Origin: Kribbella italica
GTDB taxonomy: Bacteria; Actinomycetota; Actinomycetes; Propionibacteriales; Kribbellaceae
Assembly (NCBI RefSeq): GCF_014205135.1
Contig: NZ_JACHMY010000001.1
Coordinates: 186,001 to 250,000 of the forward strand
Length of the DNA stretch: 64,000 bases
Direction of reading: 5' to 3'
Shown here: positions 43,465-52,372 of the stretch, piece after piece
Layout: each line of letters begins with the position of its first letter
Position numbering within the stretch: the first letter of the stretch is position 1
Translations under genes and position numbers: made by a program
Notes under the pieces: generated by a model
Told to the model about the DNA's origin: nothing
Database searches by the model: none
The model's input: only the letters and a program-made list of their open reading frames with translations

Positions 43465-45275
43465 GCGTGCACCTCCTCTTCCTCCGCCGCGAGCAGCTGC
43501 CGGTAGGCCGGAACTGTCGCCAACAGTTCGTGGTGGGTGCCGACGTGGGTGATCGTGCCGTCCTCCAGCAGCGCGACCTGGTCGGCGAGCATCACCGTCG
43601 ACGCCCGGTGCGCCACCACGATCCCGGTGGTCGCGGAGAGCACGTTGCGCAGCGCCTCCTCGACCAGGGCCTCGGTGTGCACGTCCAGCGCGGACAGCGT
43701 GTCGTCGAGCACCAGTACGGCGGGCTTGGCGAGCACCGCGCGGGCCAGTGCCAGTCGTTGCCGCTGGCCACCGGACAGCGACATGCCCTGCTCCCCGACC
43801 CGGGTGTCGAGTCCCCAGGGCAGGTCGTTGGCGAAGGTCGCCTGGGCGATCTCCAGGGCCTGCTGGACGTCCGCGTCCGTGGCGTCCGGGCGACCCAGCG
43901 TGATGTTCTCCCGGACCGACATCGAGAACAGCGTCGGGTCGTCGAACGCCGACGCGACCGCGCTGCGCAGGGACTTCAGGTCGAGATCCCTGACGTCGTG
44001 GCCGTCGATGGTGATCCGGCCGCCGGTCACGTCGTACAGCCGGGGGACCAGCGAGGTGAGCGTGGTCTTGCCCGACCCGGTGGCGCCGACCAGGGCCAGC
44101 GTCGTCCCGGGGGTGAGGTCGAGGTTGATGTCGTGCAGGACGTCGTCGGAGTCCGGCGAGAACCGGAAGCTGACGTTCTCGAACCGCAGGTGGCCCTGCG
44201 GGTTCTCGAGCTGCTCCGGCCCGGACTCGATCGTCGACCTGGTGTCGAGGATCTCGCTGATCCGGTCCGCCGACGTCATCGCCTCCTGGGCCATCGCCAG
44301 GATGGTCCCGAGTGACTCGACCGGCCAGATCAGCGACAGCATCAGCGTGATGAACGCGACCAGCGTGCCCAGCGTGATCGCGTCCCGGCCGACCGCGAGC
44401 GCGCCGAGCAGCAGCACGATCACGAGGGTCAGGTTCGGGATCACCTCCAGGAACGTCCAGAACCGCGAGGCTAGGCGAACCTTCTCCACCGAGGTGCCGT
44501 AGAGCTTGACCGCGCCGTTGTCGAACTGCGCCTTGACGTGCTCGCGCCGGCCGAAGGCCTTGATCACCCGGAAGCCGAGCGCGGACTCCTCGATGCTGGT
44601 GGCCAGGTCGCCCTGCTGGTCCTGCACCCGGCGGGAGATCGCCAGGTACTTCTTCTCGAACTTCAGCGACACCACGATGATCGGTACGGCGGCGACGACG
44701 ACCACGACGCCGAGCGGCCAGTACAGCCGCAGCAGCAGGATGGTGACGACGATCAGCTGCAGGATGTTGATCACCAGGAACAGCAGGCCGAAGCCCATGA
44801 ACCGGCGGATCGTCGACAGGTCGACGGTCACCCGGGACAGCAGCTGGCCGCTCTGCCAGCGGTTGTGGAACTCCATCGGCAGCGTCTGCAACCGGACGTA
44901 CAGGTCGTGCCGCAGGGTCGCCTCGAGGTCGCTGACGGCCCGGGACTGGGCCCAGCGGCGTGCCCAGACCAGCAGGACCTCGCTGATGCTGAGCCCAAGG
45001 GCGAGGAAGGCGAGCGGGAACAGCAGGTCGAGCTCGCGGCGGGTGACCGGGCCGTCGATGATGGCCCGGGTGACGAGGGGAACGCTGAGGCTGACGCCGA
45101 CACCGAGAACGGCCGTGGAGAACATGATCGCCAGGCGGTGCCGGTGGGGTCGGAGGTAGGGCCGTAACCGCCACAGGTTTCGGCTGCGGGCGGGGGCTCG
45201 GGTGGTAGGGGCTGCGATCGACGGCGCTTGGGCAGGGTGCTCTGAGGGCATCTGGAGGGGCGCACTTCCCAACAT
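43461..45275 (-). CDS. ABC exporter half-transporter, degenerate ATP site
   Basis: This 604-residue half-transporter has a six-helix membrane domain and ATPase domain. Walker A is GATGSGKTT and the signature is LSGGQRQRL, but Walker B reads VLVLDDTLSALD, with Asp replacing the catalytic Glu. This is the pattern of heterodimeric exporters such as TM287/288, in which one of the two ATP sites does not hydrolyse. The start is ATG 45275 or, 8 codons later, 45251; neither has a clear ribosome binding site. Confidence 0.9.
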   Translation of the reverse strand: MLGSAPLQMPSEHPAQAPSIAAPTTRAPARSRNLWRLRPYLRPHRHRLAIMFSTAVLGVGVSLSVPLVTRAIIDGPVTRRELDLLFPLAFLALGLSISEVLLVWARRWAQSRAVSDLEATLRHDLYVRLQTLPMEFHNRWQSGQLLSRVTVDLSTIRRFMGFGLLFLVINILQLIVVTILLLRLYWPLGVVVVVAAVPIIVVSLKFEKKYLAISRRVQDQQGDLATSIEESALGFRVIKAFGRREHVKAQFDNGAVKLYGTSVEKVRLASRFWTFLEVIPNLTLVIVLLLGALAVGRDAITLGTLVAFITLMLSLIWPVESLGTILAMAQEAMTSADRISEILDTRSTIESGPEQLENPQGHLRFENVSFRFSPDSDDVLHDINLDLTPGTTLALVGATGSGKTTLTSLVPRLYDVTGGRITIDGHDVRDLDLKSLRSAVASAFDDPTLFSMSVRENITLGRPDATDADVQQALEIAQATFANDLPWGLDTRVGEQGMSLSGGQRQRLALARAVLAKPAVLVLDDTLSALDVHTEALVEEALRNVLSATTGIVVAHRASTVMLADQVALLEDGTITHVGTHHELLATVPAYRQLLAAEEEEVHA

Positions 45276-45399
45276 GCTTGGCAGTGAGTGGGGTCTGCGA
45301 CCGGAAAACGGCGCGATTTTCAGTATCTCTCAGGGGTCAGCGCTTGTCCTCAGAATTCCATTCCCTGGTGATGGAACTGCTGCTACCTGCAATGACCGG

Positions 45400-45425
45400 G
45401 CCCCGCCGCCGCGCGGTGACGGGGC
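45400..45425 (-). terminator. Possible terminator hairpin
   Basis: A GC-rich imperfect stem with outer pairs GCCCCG/CGGGGC lies 20 bp beyond the stop of the large secreted protein. Otherwise the 169-bp gap to the ABC exporter shows no gene. Confidence 0.45.
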
Positions 45426-45444
45426 TCACAGCCATTACGGTTCG

Positions 45445-48195
45445 TTATGGATTGGACCGGAGAAATGCGATCCCGTCGACGGCCGCCGGGGCGGTCGAGG
45501 TCGAGACGACCCGTACTTCGCCGGTCCGGTACGCCGTCACCGGCAGGTAGGTCACCTTCCGGCCCTGGGTGGTCGCGGCGAGCGAGACCGAGGCGACCTT
45601 GACCCCCGCGTGGAAGACGTCGACCGAGCCCTGGCCGGGTCCGTTGAGCGTGACCAGGGCGATTCGGACACTCGATTCGCCGGTCTTGGTCAACGCCGCG
45701 CCCTTGGCGTTCAGAGTCGACGTGGTGCCGAGGAACGCCAGCGCGCTGCTGCCACGGGTGACCGAGCCGGCCGAGGTCAGCGCCCGGTCGTCCTGTGGAT
45801 ACACCGAGCAGGTCTGCGGCGACCAGCCCGACTTGTTCCCGATGACGTCCCGGGCCCGGACCTGGAAGCAGCGATCGGAGCCGGCGTTCGCACCCCAGGC
45901 GACCGAGGTGCTCTGCAGGGTCGTCCAGGCCGCCGGGTAGACCCAGGCGCCTAGCGGCTGACCGGGTGCGGCACCGCGGTAGGCGACGTCGTACGCGACG
46001 GGATCGAGGTTGTCGGTGAAGGAATACCTGTACGTCTGCGCCGGCGTGAGGATCACCCGATCGCCGGGCCGGCTGCTCACGTGTGTCGGGGCGGTGCCGT
46101 CGGTCTCGCTGCAGTACGACGCGCTCCAGGCGCTCAGGTTGAGGGCCTTGTCCCGGGAGCGGACCTGCCAGCAGGTGTCGATACCCGGGTTCGCGGTCAG
46201 GCTGACCGCGGTGAGCTTGATGCCTTGCCAGCCGGCGATCTCCCGCCAGGCGCCGTACGGCGAGGTCGGGTTCGGGCGCTGCTGGATCCGGACGTCGTAG
46301 CTCTCGACGCCGGTCGCCGGTTCGTGCGGGTCGTCGGCGGGGTCGGTGAACGCCCAGCGGAAGGTCGACGTGGTGAAGTCGCGGATCCGGTCGCCGGCGC
46401 TGGCCGTCGTCAGGACCGGGGGAGTCTGGTCGGTGCGCTGCTGCGGGTCGGGCTCGAGCCAGCTCAGCGTGATCACCCGCGGCCGGGCGGCCGGGTCGGC
46501 GTACGCGATCTTGGGCAGCCCGCTGCCGTCGGCGCGGAACGTTGCCTGCTGCAACCGTCCGAGGACCGGGCCGTAGCGGCGCTGGCCGAGGGCGGCGTCG
46601 TTCAGGTCGGTGACGAGGAGTTCCTTGGTGGCGACACCGTTCATGTCCTCGCCGGTGGCGAGCTGGGCGACGAAGCCGTTGCCGAGCTGGGCGTCCGCCG
46701 GGACCGTGAGGTTGCGCGGCGGCTCCGGACCGGTGACGTCGATGACCTGGTTGCCGCCGGCACAGCCGGTGAGCAAGGCCCAGCGGCCGTTGACGGCGTT
46801 CGGGCCGATCGTGCAGCCGCTGGCGACGGTGATGGTCTTGGACGCGCCGGCGGCGAGGTCCTGGCCTTGCAGGACGCCCGGCTCGGTGACCTTCCAGGCC
46901 GTGCTGCCCGCGAGGGCGAACGGCGCCGCGAGATCGAGGCGCTTGGCCTTGGTGGCGACGTCGTAGATCTCGCCGTTGTGCGCGACGAGCTTGCCGCCCT
47001 TGCCGAGTACGACGTCGTCGTCGGCGGGGAAGGTCAGGTCGCCGACCCGGGCCGTCGTGGCATCGAAGGACAGCAGGGTCGTTCCTTCGAGCTGGAAGGG
47101 CTTGCCGGTGTTGCTGCCGCCGGTCGCCGTCCAGGACGTGCCGTTGGTGCTCGTCTCGTACAGGGTGTGGGCGGGCTGCTGGTCCGAGGTGACCAGACGG
47201 GCGCCCGACAGACCGACGTACTGGACCTGCGCGTTGAAGGCCGGTGTCGCTTTGACGGTCTGGAGGACGCCATCGGTACCGACCGACGCGATCTTGCTCT
47301 GGGCACTGACCAGCAACCGGCCGGTGGTGAGGTCAGCCGCGTCGTGGACGCCGGTGACGAACGGTCTGGTGACGGTGCTGGTCCCGCTGACCTTGATGAG
47401 TTCGTTGCCCAGGCGAACCGCGATGTCGTCGCCGAGCGGGAGGATCGGTTCGCCGTACGGGACCTGGATCGTGCCGGTGGTCGCTGTGGTGCGTTGCTTC
47501 CAGGCGAGTGAGCGGGTCGTCTCGGTGGCGCCGGTCTGCCAGATCACGCGGTTCGGGGTCAGCGCTGCCCAGGCTGGATTGGCGGCGAGCGTAGTGACTG
47601 CGGTCGCCCCACCTGTCGCGAGGTCGACGATCGCGATCCGGCCGGACATCCCGAGCAGGAGCGACGAGTCGTTGCTGTCCAGAATGGTGGGATCACCGGC
47701 GGCATCGGTGACCGTCTTCTCCGTGTTGTTCAGGGCTCTGAGCGAGATCGTCGATCCACGGCGGAGCAACAGGCCGCCCGGATAGATCCCCTCGTACACG
47801 GCATCAGCGGGCACGCTGACCTGGCTGCTCGCGTCGGTCACGAGATCCCGGAAGGTGACCACGCCGGAGCCCACCTGGACGGCGTACTTGCCCAGCAGCA
47901 CGGGCGCCTGATCCGGTTGCTCCGGTGACCTGTCGACCGTCCGCGCGGTCGCGCCGTTGGCCGTGCTCTGGATCTCCCACGGTTCCGGAGCGAGATCGTT
48001 GGGCTGCGCGTACGACGTCACGTAGTACTGACTTGTCACCGCACGGAGCCTGTACGGCGGGTCGCTCAACGCGCGGTTGCCGACGGCCTGGCCCTCGCCG
48101 AGATGTGGCGGTGGCTCCGCGGCCATCACCTGCCCTGCACCCAGCGGCAAAAGAATCATCGCGACCCCAGCCGCGACCAGTCGATGCTTTCTCAC
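45445..48195 (-). CDS. Large secreted beta-rich protein with Fn3-like modules
   Basis: This 916-residue exported protein has a signal peptide (KHRLVAAGVAMILLPLGAGQVMA then AEPPPHL). Residues about 60-580 are a string of short beta repeats suggestive of a propeller. Two homologous modules of about 100 residues follow, each ending CWQVRSRDKALNLSAWS-like or CFQVRARDVIGNKSGWS-like sequence, which is Fn3-like. A final beta domain ends the protein. I chose GTG 48195 because AGGGGG precedes it. No enzymatic motif is seen; a surface-binding or scaffold role is an inference. Confidence 0.8.
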   Translation of the reverse strand: MRKHRLVAAGVAMILLPLGAGQVMAAEPPPHLGEGQAVGNRALSDPPYRLRAVTSQYYVTSYAQPNDLAPEPWEIQSTANGATARTVDRSPEQPDQAPVLLGKYAVQVGSGVVTFRDLVTDASSQVSVPADAVYEGIYPGGLLLRRGSTISLRALNNTEKTVTDAAGDPTILDSNDSSLLLGMSGRIAIVDLATGGATAVTTLAANPAWAALTPNRVIWQTGATETTRSLAWKQRTTATTGTIQVPYGEPILPLGDDIAVRLGNELIKVSGTSTVTRPFVTGVHDAADLTTGRLLVSAQSKIASVGTDGVLQTVKATPAFNAQVQYVGLSGARLVTSDQQPAHTLYETSTNGTSWTATGGSNTGKPFQLEGTTLLSFDATTARVGDLTFPADDDVVLGKGGKLVAHNGEIYDVATKAKRLDLAAPFALAGSTAWKVTEPGVLQGQDLAAGASKTITVASGCTIGPNAVNGRWALLTGCAGGNQVIDVTGPEPPRNLTVPADAQLGNGFVAQLATGEDMNGVATKELLVTDLNDAALGQRRYGPVLGRLQQATFRADGSGLPKIAYADPAARPRVITLSWLEPDPQQRTDQTPPVLTTASAGDRIRDFTTSTFRWAFTDPADDPHEPATGVESYDVRIQQRPNPTSPYGAWREIAGWQGIKLTAVSLTANPGIDTCWQVRSRDKALNLSAWSASYCSETDGTAPTHVSSRPGDRVILTPAQTYRYSFTDNLDPVAYDVAYRGAAPGQPLGAWVYPAAWTTLQSTSVAWGANAGSDRCFQVRARDVIGNKSGWSPQTCSVYPQDDRALTSAGSVTRGSSALAFLGTTSTLNAKGAALTKTGESSVRIALVTLNGPGQGSVDVFHAGVKVASVSLAATTQGRKVTYLPVTAYRTGEVRVVSTSTAPAAVDGIAFLRSNP

Positions 48196-48385
48196 TCCAG
48201 GCCCCCTCACGAAGTTCGGCACGTTAATCGCTTTCTGCTGACAACGGAAGGATGCCGTGGTGAGCGGTACGTGATCTGGCGCCTGGATGACCTCGTCGCC
48301 CGCAACCTCGAGGTCTAGGCCGGTGTCGACGGAGGACCTCCGCCTCGCCGGTACTATCACCACCTGATCAAAGGCGGACCCCACG

Positions 48386-48913
48386 ATGCCCGACAAGCTT
48401 CTGTCGTCCGGGACGCTGCCTGACCTGGGTCTGCCTCATCGCAGTGACCTCTTCGCGTCGCGTGAGCTGCCGGCGTACGAGCTGATCAGTACGGCGTTCG
48501 TCCTGCTCTTCGACAGCTCGTCGCGCCTGCTTCTCCGGTACGCCGATCTGCCGGCTCGTGGCGGGTGGGACCTCCCCGGCGGTCACGTCGAACCCGGCGA
48601 AACCCCACCCGAAGCCGCCGTCCGTGAACTCCGCGAGGAAACCGGCTGGCCGCTCGAGGAGTCCGCCCTCACCGTCCTCGGCTGGAACCGCATCCAGCTG
48701 GAAGGCCCCAAGCCCGACGGCTTCCGTTACCCGCACCCGACCGGCTACCTCGCCTACTTCACCACCCACCTCGCAGAACCCGGCCGCCCAACCGTTCCCG
48801 CCCCCGACTCCGAATGCTCATCAGCCGCCTGGCTGACCCCCGTCGAAGCCCGCGCCCACTGCCCCAACCGCCGCTGGCTCCCACTGCTGGACGCCGTACA
48901 AGGTCCGGCATGA
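48386..48913 (+). CDS. NUDIX hydrolase
   Basis: This 175-residue protein contains an intact Nudix box, [24 protein letters not shown] (given in part), with all metal-binding glutamates. It hydrolyses nucleoside diphosphate derivatives. The substrate is unknown. The 190 bp upstream hold no clear gene, though a short frame ending near 48318 (RYVIWRLDDLVARNLEV) looks protein-like. Confidence 0.9.
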   Translation: MPDKLLSSGTLPDLGLPHRSDLFASRELPAYELISTAFVLLFDSSSRLLLRYADLPARGGWDLPGGHVEPGETPPEAAVRELREETGWPLEESALTVLGWNRIQLEGPKPDGFRYPHPTGYLAYFTTHLAEPGRPTVPAPDSECSSAAWLTPVEARAHCPNRRWLPLLDAVQGPA

Positions 48914-49056
48914 GCCTGTGCGCAGCCCAAGCAGTGGCCCTCTTCTCCGAGGTCACACGCACCGGCTGCCTCTGGCCGGTCCACGAGCCATCGGCGTGCT
49001 TGGCGTTACCTGTGAAGTAATCGACGCGCCGCGCGTGGTCGGGCAGATTGCATGCC

Positions 49057-49473
49057 ATGACGAAATCGATCGACGAAGCCACCCGCGCCACCGTCCAGAA
49101 GTTCCTCGAGCTGAGGCTCGCCGGTGACACCGAGGGGCTCGTTGCGCTCTTCGCCGAGAAGGTCGACTGGCTGCTCGCTGAGAACCCCGCCGTCCCGTGG
49201 ATCAGGCCCCGCTCCACCGCGGCCGACTGTGCCGCTCAGTTCACCGAACTGACCGAGCACACCGTGCCCGAGGACAACCGCGCGTCCGTCGACGTCTTCC
49301 TCGTCGACGGCGCCGACGCCGTCATCACAGGGCACGTCTCAGGGACCGTCCGCGCGACGGGCAAGTCGTTCGCCGGTCCCTTTGCCCTCCGTCTCTCGGT
49401 CGAGAACGGCCGCATCACCCGCCACCACCTGTACGAGAACAGCCTCTCGATCGCCGAAGCCTGCACACCCTGA
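49057..49473 (+). CDS. SnoaL-like / NTF2-fold protein
   Basis: This 138-residue protein has the compact alpha+beta NTF2 fold of SnoaL-like enzymes: RATVQKFLELRLAGDTEGLVALFAEKVDW at the start and FALRLSVENGRITRHHLYENS at the end. Members are isomerases, cyclases or orphan binding proteins. ATG 49057 is chosen over one 5 bases upstream out of frame. There are no informative neighbours. Confidence 0.85.
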   Translation: MTKSIDEATRATVQKFLELRLAGDTEGLVALFAEKVDWLLAENPAVPWIRPRSTAADCAAQFTELTEHTVPEDNRASVDVFLVDGADAVITGHVSGTVRATGKSFAGPFALRLSVENGRITRHHLYENSLSIAEACTP

Positions 49474-49506
49474 GCCCTGCCGCGGAGCCGGTCGCGCCCG
49501 CACCAA

Positions 49507-49625
49507 GTCCAATCGCCCCAGCGCGAACCCGAGCGGCCCCGGGTCAAGCCCGATCGCCCCAGCGAACTCCGACCGCCCCCCGGGCAAAGCCCGATCGCCC
49601 CCAGCACGAACCCCGACCGCCCAAA
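49507..49625. repeat. Three imperfect tandem copies of a 41-bp repeat
   Basis: Units begin at 49507, 49548 and about 49589, each carrying ATCGCCCC(C)AGC...GAAC..CGA.CG(G/C)CCCC. They fill the gap between the SnoaL-like gene and the next gene. The period is not a multiple of three, so they are not coding. Confidence 0.72.
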
Positions 49626-49649
49626 CCCCTCGGGTGCCACGATGGCTCC

Positions 49650-49991
49650 ATGGACCCGAGGCCGCTGACACCCCGTGAGCGCGAAGTACTGGCAGCGCTC
49701 CTGTCAGCCGACCTCCCCGGCGCTGCCGACCTCCGCCGCCAGGCCGCCGAGGTCCTCGTCGTCGGCGAGTGCGGCTGCGGTTGCCCGTCCGTCGACTTCA
49801 CCGCCGGCGGCGGCCTCGGGATGACGGTCCGGGTGAACGCCGCCGTCACCGACTCGTACGACGGACTGTTCCTCTACACCTTCGAGTCCGCCGACCAGGA
49901 GCTCCTCGGCGGCATCGAATGGCTCAGCGGATCCGAAACCGACCCGGCCGAACTCCCACACCCCTCCACCCTCACCATCGAACCCGCCTGA
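49650..49991 (+). CDS. Conserved hypothetical protein with CGCGC motif
   Basis: This 113-residue soluble protein contains the cysteine cluster GECGCGCPSVDF at about residue 40, after a helical start (LTPREREVLAALLSAD). It resembles small actinobacterial proteins of unknown function. The cysteines may bind metal, which is a guess. The start is ATG 49650. Confidence 0.7.
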   Translation: MDPRPLTPREREVLAALLSADLPGAADLRRQAAEVLVVGECGCGCPSVDFTAGGGLGMTVRVNAAVTDSYDGLFLYTFESADQELLGGIEWLSGSETDPAELPHPSTLTIEPA

Positions 49992-50179
49992 CCGGCGTAC
50001 GGCGAGCGACCGGTCGCCACCCCGCAGGCCGCCTAGCGTGAGCGTGAACCGGTTGCCGTTGAGTGACTCCACTCGCCTCGGCCGCCAATCACTCGCTGCC
50101 CCGAGCTTCAAAGTTGCCACCGCGGTGACACGTGAGGATGCCCGGTTGCCCCAAGCTGGGGGCGGGCTAGCTTCTCAGG

Positions 50180-50719
50180 ATGACAAACGAAGGTCGACCG
50201 TCTGAGGTCCTGCCAGGCTCCAACGCCGCGTGGGAGTCGTCGGCGCTTCCTCGCGCCATCCTGCAACTGGTGGACACGCCACGTTCGTTGAATGATCTCT
50301 CCGAAGACCTCGGCGTGACCGACGCGCGGGTCCTCTGGTACCTGGTCAAGCTCAGTGACACGGGTCGGGTTGCCGAGGACTCAGGTCTTTGGTGCCGAAC
50401 GGCTGCAGGTGCTGAGCTTCTTGAAAATCCGGCCGCACAGGTCGGCGATGACTGCACGATCATTCCTGGCCAAGCGGTCTTCGACTATGTTCAGGCGTAC
50501 GCCGACGCCGCTGCCGGCATGTTCGGGCCGGTGGTCGTCCAGGCGTTGGGTGAGCACGCGGGCCGAGTACCGTACACGCGCGTCGTCGAGTTCAACGAAC
50601 GTCTGCTCAGCCTCATCGGCGAATACTTCGCACCCAGCCGGGTCGACCCAACGGCCAGCCCGAAGTACGCCTTCCACTGGGTCCTCACGCCGGTGGATCT
50701 GCATCCGTTGGATGACTGA
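50180..50719 (+). CDS. Winged-helix (ArsR-like) regulator
   Basis: This 179-residue protein has an N-terminal wHTH (AILQLVDTPRSLNDLSEDLGVTDARVLWYLVKLSDTGRV) typical of ArsR-type folds, and a C-terminal helical domain with HAGRVPYTRVVEFNERL. It lacks a metal-binding cysteine pair. It is the last chromosomal gene before the integrated element. The 346 bp after it hold the displaced tRNA fragment and left end of the element. Confidence 0.72.
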   Translation: MTNEGRPSEVLPGSNAAWESSALPRAILQLVDTPRSLNDLSEDLGVTDARVLWYLVKLSDTGRVAEDSGLWCRTAAGAELLENPAAQVGDDCTIIPGQAVFDYVQAYADAAAGMFGPVVVQALGEHAGRVPYTRVVEFNERLLSLIGEYFAPSRVDPTASPKYAFHWVLTPVDLHPLDD

Positions 50720-50886
50720 TCCGCAGCAGCCTGCGGGTATTCCGGCCCTCGCGCCCTCGCTCAGACCTTGGTGTGGACGATCACGGGTCGGGTCACAAGG
50801 CTTGATCGCTCGTCGCCCGAACCGGGCTGGACAAGATGAAAGGCCCCTAGCCTCAGAATCTCTGTGGCCGGGGCCTCTCACGTTCG

Positions 50887-50930
50887 GAGCGGGTGACGAG
50901 AATCGAACTCGCGTAGTCAGTTTGGAAGAC
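50887..50930. repeat. attL: displaced tRNA-Gly 3' half
   Basis: These 44 bases are identical to 62317-62360. They contain the anticodon loop, T arm and acceptor 3' strand of tRNA-Gly(UCC) on the minus strand, but no 5' half, so no tRNA is made here. To the left the similarity to the other end continues imperfectly to about 50803, covering a decayed terminator. Confidence 0.92.
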
Positions 50931-51014
50931 CGGTCGAAAGCACGCTCACGTGCTGGCCCGGAGCCTGAATTGCTGCCCGCCAAGTGACCCCATCTGCCCC
51001 CGGCTGACCCCTCC

Positions 51015-51035
51015 TAATCGCTCGATAATCGCTCG
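51015..51035 (+). promoter_or_regulatory. Paired 10-bp repeats near the left end (arm-type sites?)
   Basis: TAATCGCTCG occurs at 51015-51024 and again at 51026-51035, an 11-bp step. The same pair, TAATCGCT(G/C)G, occurs at 62221 and 62232 near the other end. Such spaced direct repeats beside the core are typical integrase arm sites; binding is inferred. Confidence 0.65.
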
Positions 51036-51065
51036 CGACCTGGTCTGCTGCCACACTGGCCGGTC

Positions 51066-51455
51066 ATGGAGATCAAACATCGGATGATCGTCTTCGACGC
51101 TGCGGACATCGATGCGGAGAGTGCATTCTGGGCCGCGTTCCTGGAGGGCAAGGTCGAGAACTGGGGCGACGCTTGGCGCGCGGTCTGGGTCGACGGCGGG
51201 TGGGCGCTTGGTGTCCAGCTAGCCCCTAACCATGTCCCCCCGGATTGGCCCGATGGGACTCCTGAGCAGCAGATTCACCTGGACCTGTACTTCGAGGGTG
51301 TCGAGGCCCACGATGCTGCACATGAGCGCGTGATCCTGCTGGGCGCTCGACTGCTAAGAGCTGCCGAGGACCGCACGGCCGCTCGCGGTGTCCAGGTCTA
51401 TGCCGATCCGGCTGGCCACCCCTTCTGTCTGTGCTGGGTACCTGTACCGAGCTGA
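51066..51455 (+). CDS. VOC-family (glyoxalase/bleomycin-resistance-like) protein
   Basis: This 129-residue protein is a single-module VOC fold: MIVFDAADIDAESAFWAAFLEG at the start, IHLDLYFEGVEAHDAAHERVI in the middle and QVYADPAGHPFCLCW at the end. The last block is diagnostic of Glyoxalase-like domain 6 type members. It lies inside the element next to attL as cargo. It may confer drug or metabolite tolerance, which cannot be settled. Confidence 0.85.
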   Translation: MEIKHRMIVFDAADIDAESAFWAAFLEGKVENWGDAWRAVWVDGGWALGVQLAPNHVPPDWPDGTPEQQIHLDLYFEGVEAHDAAHERVILLGARLLRAAEDRTAARGVQVYADPAGHPFCLCWVPVPS

Positions 51456-52372
51456 TGACCACCACACCTGCCCCGTCCCCCTGATAGCTGCAAACCCAGG
51501 TCAGCGCGGCGCGGGTCAAGTGTCGAGCTTGCTCGATCCCGTAGGGACGCGAAGCGCTCTTGACGTGGGTCGTGATGGCCGGACAATCGAGCGGCCAGGG
51601 GGACGGGGCTAACCAGCGGTCAGACGCCTATGCAAGGGTTCTGGCCGCTTCCTCGTGCATCGGGTGGTTTCGGTTCTGGCCGGGTCGGGTCCGGGGCGGC
51701 GGGGTTCGGCCGGCAGGTCGCATGGGCCCGCCGCCCCGGGGCCGTGCCCGGGCGGGCGCGCCGAAGGCGCGCCCTTGATCCATAAGAGGTCAAATCGGCA
51801 GAGAGCGGCCGGGCGTCGTCGTGCTCCGTACGTGGCTCACCCCTCGCGCCAGGGGTAGCGACGAGGGGTGAGTGCTAGATCGGCTCCCGATCGATCAGGG
51901 TTCAGCCGGGAGCCGATCTCTACCCGGTCGCCTGCGCGTGCAAGGGGACTGGCTCCGGGATTGGAGGGCGGGACGGGCGTGGAGGCGCATCATCGGCACG
52001 CACGCCCCGCCGGTCTAGGGGGTTGTCCAGGTGCGGGTGCAGGCCCAGCATCGGTGGAGATCGCCGGCCCCTTTCCCGCTGGGCGGATGGGTCACCCTCC
52101 GGCAGATGTGCTGGTCGTGAGCGGTGTGGATGATGTCGTCAGCGCCCATCGGTTCGGACAGGTTGCACTCGTTTCGTCCTTCCGGCGGCGAGGACAAGAT
52201 CCCTCGGCCGGCGGTGGCGGTGGTCGTCACCGGCCGAACCAATCCACGCCGTGTCGCGGAGCCTGTGCTTCTGTCATCTGCCGTCGCCTCCCCGCTGGTA
52301 CCTTCGTACTGTCGGCTTGACTCGCCGTACACCTCAGGTAACCGGATGCGACCGGGGCAGAGTGAGGCAGAA
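51456..52372. other. Gene-poor, hairpin-rich stretch of the element
   Basis: This 917-bp interval holds no confident gene. From left to right it contains a GC-rich hairpin at 51754-51774 (GGGCGCGCC/GGCGCGCCC, loop GAA), an 11-bp inverted repeat at 51836-51872, and a 12-bp inverted repeat at 51877-51919 (AGATCGGCTCCC with its complement). Clustered palindromes in AICEs can be origins or transfer loci; this one is a candidate. Confidence 0.6.
52015..52149 (-). CDS. Possible 44-residue zinc-ribbon-like peptide
   Basis: A 44-codon frame begins at ATG 52149 and reads HICRRV, then HRCWACTRTWTTP near the end, with Cys and His spaced like a small metal-binding knuckle. No ribosome binding site is visible, and the frame is open further upstream. 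It may be real or chance. Confidence 0.3.
   Translation of the reverse strand: MGADDIIHTAHDQHICRRVTHPPSGKGAGDLHRCWACTRTWTTP

Noticed and set aside
43465..45174. N-terminal extension that would fuse the two ABC half-transporter genes
   Set aside because: The sequence before MSTTTQTP is a frame-shifted reading of the upstream half-transporter; the ATGA overlap gives the true start.
48245..48318. Short frame ending RYVIWRLDDLVARNLEV before the Nudix gene
   Set aside because: It looks protein-like, but no start or ribosome binding site defines it and the upstream part is non-coding; at most it is a remnant.
50887..50930. A second tRNA-Gly at the left end
   Set aside because: Only the 3' half is present; no 5' acceptor strand or D arm precedes it.
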